Positions 63,763 through 64,000 of a stretch of DNA of 64,000 nt are shown piece by piece; within the stretch, counting starts at the first letter, position 1; the number at the start of each line of letters is the position of its first letter. This DNA is from Pleurocapsa sp. PCC 7319 (GTDB taxonomy: Bacteria; Cyanobacteriota; Cyanobacteriia; Cyanobacteriales; Xenococcaceae). Location: contig NZ_KB235919.1 in NCBI RefSeq assembly GCF_000332195.1, positions 455,427 through 519,426 of the forward strand, given 5' to 3'. Position numbers and translations under genes: made by a program. Below the pieces are notes generated by a model. The model worked only from the letters and a program-made list of their open reading frames with translations, searched no databases and was not told the DNA's origin.

Positions 63763-63793
63763 ATGATAGATGCCAGCATTTTTAACTTATGCA
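63763..63793 (-). promoter_or_regulatory. Shared promoter-like element, copy i
   Basis: TGCATAAG, 17 bp, TATCAT on the minus strand, 52 nt before the ATG at 63711. This copy lies 14 kb from the other elements and drives the 478-residue gene and DUF1822. Confidence 0.7.
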
Positions 63794-63814
63794 GTTTCAC
63801 ATCTCAACACCAAC

Positions 63815-63845
63815 TGCATAGGTAAATCACGAGTTCATCTAATAA
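63815..63845 (+). promoter_or_regulatory. Shared promoter-like element, copy j (divergent, degenerate)
   Basis: TGCATAGG, 17 bp, TAATAA on the plus strand, back-to-back with copy i. The gene it would serve lies beyond the window end. Confidence 0.5.
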
Positions 63846-64000
63846 CTGACTTTTCACGGCATCTTTTGAAGGGTATATAAGTTGTGTAACAATATTCGCT
63901 AACAATTTTATCCATTTCGAGAAATCTGCCCTCTCGATAGAGCAAAATAATTGAGCAGATTTTGAGTGGTGAATGAATCAGACCAAAAATTTAATAACCG
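63846..64000. other. Window end, no gene seen
   Basis: This 155-bp stretch follows the divergent promoter-like element j. No convincing coding frame could be supported before the window ends. Confidence 0.4.

Noticed and set aside
1..64000. tRNA, rRNA or riboswitch genes
   Set aside because: None was recognised by conserved sequence or structure; small structured RNAs could still have been missed without a covariance search.

Overview
The window looks like an accessory replicon, or a plasmid-derived region, of a low-GC cyanobacterium. The octamer GCGATCGC (HIP1) recurs in coding and non-coding DNA. Several protein families are typically cyanobacterial: DUF1822, a CBS-CP12 fusion, a Tll0287-like DUF3365 haem protein, a CHAT-STAND-WD40 protein and a CyRepA1-like replication helicase. 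Two ParA modules, a telomere-resolvase-like recombinase, a short tyrosine recombinase and three toxin-antitoxin loci or remnants fit plasmid DNA. No rRNA or tRNA gene was seen.

Layout. (1) 1-8401: end of a type I CRISPR-Cas operon (Csc1-like tail, cas6, cas4, cas1, cas2), a leader, and an array of 69 complete 37-nt repeats plus a 70th cut at nucleotide 19 beside an ISKra4 element. (2) 8404-24944: an insertion-sequence graveyard. A VapE/DUF3854-type gene is split by an IS1634 element and then cut by a 1387-bp element. Around it lie a MazF-type toxin pair, a HigBA-type pair, and fragments of a sugar epimerase, DndE, a primase-like protein and a PIN toxin. (3) 24945-29505: a plasmid-maintenance block with a protelomerase-like recombinase, ParA and a ribbon-helix-helix partner. 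(4) 30893-37052: a GMC oxidoreductase tail, two CBS proteins, a MITE, an aldo/keto reductase, a second ParA module and a haem sensor. (5) 37205-49528: a 14-WD-repeat CHAT-STAND protein followed by a compact minus-strand island of small genes: phage-type lysozyme, two LysM proteins, three CAP proteins, an MOA-like peptidase, an L,D-transpeptidase-like protein and small hydrophobic proteins. (6) 49765-64000: IS66 elements, a truncated replication helicase, an FG-GAP protein, an integrase, DUF1822 and an unclassified 478-residue protein.

The most unusual signal is a promoter-like element made of TGCATAAG, a spacer of exactly 17 bp, and TATTTA or TATTAA. It stands upstream of seven transcription units in the 42.8-49.6 kb island, again upstream of the 478-residue gene at 63.7 kb, and once more in degenerate form diverging from it. 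This suggests one regulon of cell-wall-active proteins, most of them without signal peptides, and links the island to the DUF1822 operon 14 kb away. One unit encodes only a 20-residue membrane peptide resembling the hydrophobic core of two paralogues in the same island.

Four copies of one 1387-bp element, with identical predicted proteins, sit at the borders between unrelated modules. Each has different genes on its two sides and no target duplication. The simplest reading is that recombination or deletion between copies assembled this mosaic and cut at least seven neighbouring genes.
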